Part shown: in pieces, positions 62,633-64,000 of the stretch
Layout: every line of letters begins with the position of its first letter
Numbering within the stretch: position 1 is the stretch's first letter
DNA from: Ancylobacter mangrovi
GTDB taxonomy: Bacteria; Pseudomonadota; Alphaproteobacteria; Rhizobiales; Xanthobacteraceae
Direction of reading: 5' to 3'
Assembly (NCBI RefSeq): GCF_024752355.1
Contig: NZ_JANTHZ010000001.1
Location: 1,092,801 to 1,156,800 of the forward strand
DNA length: 64,000 bases
The notes under the pieces: model-generated
The model's input: only the letters and a program-made list of their open reading frames with translations
Databases searched by the model: none
Told to the model about the DNA's origin: nothing
Program-made: the position numbers and the translations under genes

Positions 62633-63784
62633 ATGAGACCGATCATGGCCGGCGGCCTCGCGGCCCTCGCGGCCGCCTTCCCCCTCGCCGTTCTCGCGCC
62701 CGTGCCGGCGCGGGCGGCGGAGCCGGGTTCGGTCGGCGACTTCATGATCATGGATGTCTGCGTCGACGCGTCCGACCGCATCGTCGCGAACCTCGTGCCG
62801 GGCGATGCGGGCTGCACGCGCGAGCGCGACATCCGCGTGGGGGAGACGCCGCCCTACGAGCTGCGCAACTTCCTCAATCCGGGCCGGGGCTGCACCTATG
62901 ACGGCGGCTCGATCATCCGGATCAACCGGCCGGTCGAGCGGAACGGGCAGACGCGCATCGTCTCCTCCAACAGGCCGGTGCCGCCGGGCCCCTGCAGCGG
63001 CAGCCGCGACGCGCGGGCGGACGAGGATGGCGCCGGCGAGGGCGGCGCCTCGATTCAGTGGTACGACAAGGGCTACGGCTTCATCATGGGCAGCTACAGC
63101 CCTGTGGCGCTGTCCATCTACCAGACGCCGCTGTGCCGCGACGGCGATACCTCCTCCCGGCGGTTCTTCCGCGGCTGGGTGATCGCGCCCACCGAGGTGC
63201 CGGCGGCCGGCCAGAGCGGCTATGGCGTGTTCCGCAGCCGACTCGCCACCGGCGCCGCCTCGTCGCTCCCCGCCGCCTGCCCGACCCGCTACCGCCAGGC
63301 GCTGACCACCTGGCTGGTCACGCCGATGCGTTTCACCTCGGGGCGGGAGATGGTGTCGATCGTCTCCGGCCATTTCGCCCAGGCGAGCCGCGACGGGCTA
63401 TCCCCCGGCGCGACCATGCAGATGGAGCAGACCTACTGGACCCGCGCCTTCGGCCTCTCGCGCTGGGAGAAATGGGCGCGCGACGACTGGGTCCACCCGC
63501 GCAGCCACCGCCCGGCGGTCGAACTCGCCCGCGAGCTCAAGAAGCGCGGGCGCTGCGGCCCGCCGGCCGGCGGCACCTTCGACATCTCCCCGCGCACCCG
63601 CTTCACCGATGCGCCGGGGTCGGACGACCTCTATGCGCGGATCATCGTCGACCCGCAGACCGGCGAGCGTCGGCGCTGGGTCATGACGCTGTGCGAGGAC
63701 TACACCAACATCCACAAGCGCCCCGCCGATACCCCACTTGAGGACGTTTCCGCCATCGCCGATCCGGCCTATTGGAGGCCGTGA
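62633..63784 (+). CDS. Secreted Cys-containing protein of unknown function
   Basis: 383 residues with a clear signal peptide (cleavage after about ARA at 28). The mature part has eight Cys, an even number, spread through the chain (VDVCVD, AGCTRE, RGCTYD, PGPCSG, PLCRDG, AACPTR, GRCGPP, TLCEDY), which suggests disulfides in the periplasm. No family recognised. The tight position behind kpsD and before the phosphohexomutase implies a role in capsule assembly or attachment. The ATG follows AAAGGAGG. Confidence 0.65.
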   Translation: MRPIMAGGLAALAAAFPLAVLAPVPARAAEPGSVGDFMIMDVCVDASDRIVANLVPGDAGCTRERDIRVGETPPYELRNFLNPGRGCTYDGGSIIRINRPVERNGQTRIVSSNRPVPPGPCSGSRDARADEDGAGEGGASIQWYDKGYGFIMGSYSPVALSIYQTPLCRDGDTSSRRFFRGWVIAPTEVPAAGQSGYGVFRSRLATGAASSLPAACPTRYRQALTTWLVTPMRFTSGREMVSIVSGHFAQASRDGLSPGATMQMEQTYWTRAFGLSRWEKWARDDWVHPRSHRPAVELARELKKRGRCGPPAGGTFDISPRTRFTDAPGSDDLYARIIVDPQTGERRRWVMTLCEDYTNIHKRPADTPLEDVSAIADPAYWRP

Positions 63785-63874
63785 CGTGCCTGAATACCGA
63801 GGCGGGCGGCCCGGCGGGTTCCGAGCCGGCTGCGCCGCGAAGCCTGTTTTGTGCAACCAAGAGGTAAGTTTCCC

Positions 63875-64000
63875 ATGTTCCCGAAGCCCTCGGCGTCACT
63901 TGTTCCGAACACCTATGCGTATGAGACGGTGCCTCTGGTGAAGCCGACGGGGTTTCGCGAATATGACGCGCGCTGGCTGTTCGGCTCGGAGCTGAACCTG
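63875..64000 (+). CDS. Phosphomannomutase/phosphoglucomutase (5' part only)
   Basis: The last 126 bases encode 42 residues beginning MFPKPSASLVPNTYAYE and containing GFREYDARW, the characteristic N-terminus of bacterial phosphomannomutase/phosphoglucomutase (AlgC/ManB type) ahead of the phosphoserine loop. The ATG at 63875 follows GAGGT at 63861-63865. The gene runs off the window. It would supply mannose-1-phosphate to ManC at 36876. Confidence 0.75.
   Translation, partial: MFPKPSASLVPNTYAYETVPLVKPTGFREYDARWLFGSELNL

Overview
The window is GC-rich DNA, about 65-70 % GC by eye in coding parts. Genes are closely packed, with GTG and TTG starts and four-base start/stop overlaps. Gene content fits an alphaproteobacterium of the Hyphomicrobiales (Rhizobiales): TRAP, tripartite tricarboxylate (TTT) and sugar ABC transporters in numbers, rkp-type capsule genes, and an AldA/DhaKL/Otn-type sugar-acid catabolic set. 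No rRNA, tRNA, insertion sequence, phage gene or CRISPR array was seen.

Region 1 (1-34.4 kb) is a catabolic island. It has a TRAP transporter (dctPQM), a sugar ABC transporter split over two loci (binding protein and ATPase at 7.2-9.7 kb, permeases at 26.9-28.7 kb), a TTT transporter (tctCBA), three D-2-hydroxyacid dehydrogenases, five short-chain dehydrogenases, a DapA-type aldolase, a mandelate-racemase-type dehydratase, a fluoroacetate-dehalogenase-like hydrolase, dihydroxyacetone-kinase-type DhaKL, otnC and otnI with a 30-codon vestige of otnK, an AldA aldehyde dehydrogenase, a divergent pair of HpaI-type aldolases and three related NHL beta-propeller proteins. Regulators are one Crp/Fnr-type and one IclR-type protein.

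The most striking observation is a 16-bp palindrome, TGTCG-N6-CGACA, in eight intergenic sites (7002, 10659, 10719, 12901, 15760, 23924, 25717, 33473; one has a single mismatch). In almost every case a TAnnnT -10 hexamer lies 20-21 bp beyond one or both arms. A 21-bp gap puts the palindrome at about -41.5, the class II activator position of Crp/Fnr proteins. The Crp/Fnr-type protein at 15825-16604 has changed recognition-helix residues that fit the changed half-site, so it is the likely master regulator. This links about ten transcription units into one previously unseen regulon, probably for an acid sugar or C4 polyol.

Region 2 (34.4-64 kb) is an ABC-dependent (group 2 / rkp-type) capsule locus. 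It has glycosyltransferases, polysaccharide pyruvyl transferase-like proteins (one a tandem fusion), ManC and the start of a phosphohexomutase for nucleotide-sugar supply, and RkpH- and KpsS/RkpJ-like proteins. An RkpA-like type I PKS/FAS and an RkpG-like alpha-oxoamine synthase probably make a dedicated lipid anchor. An RkpI-like membrane sulfatase-fold protein is present, and KpsE, KpsM, KpsT and a KpsD/Wza-type lipoprotein provide export. AT-rich gaps at 38.3, 42.9 and 57.8 kb carry the promoters. A convergent overlap near 56.35 kb looks like a deletion scar that fused the 3' ends of two genes.
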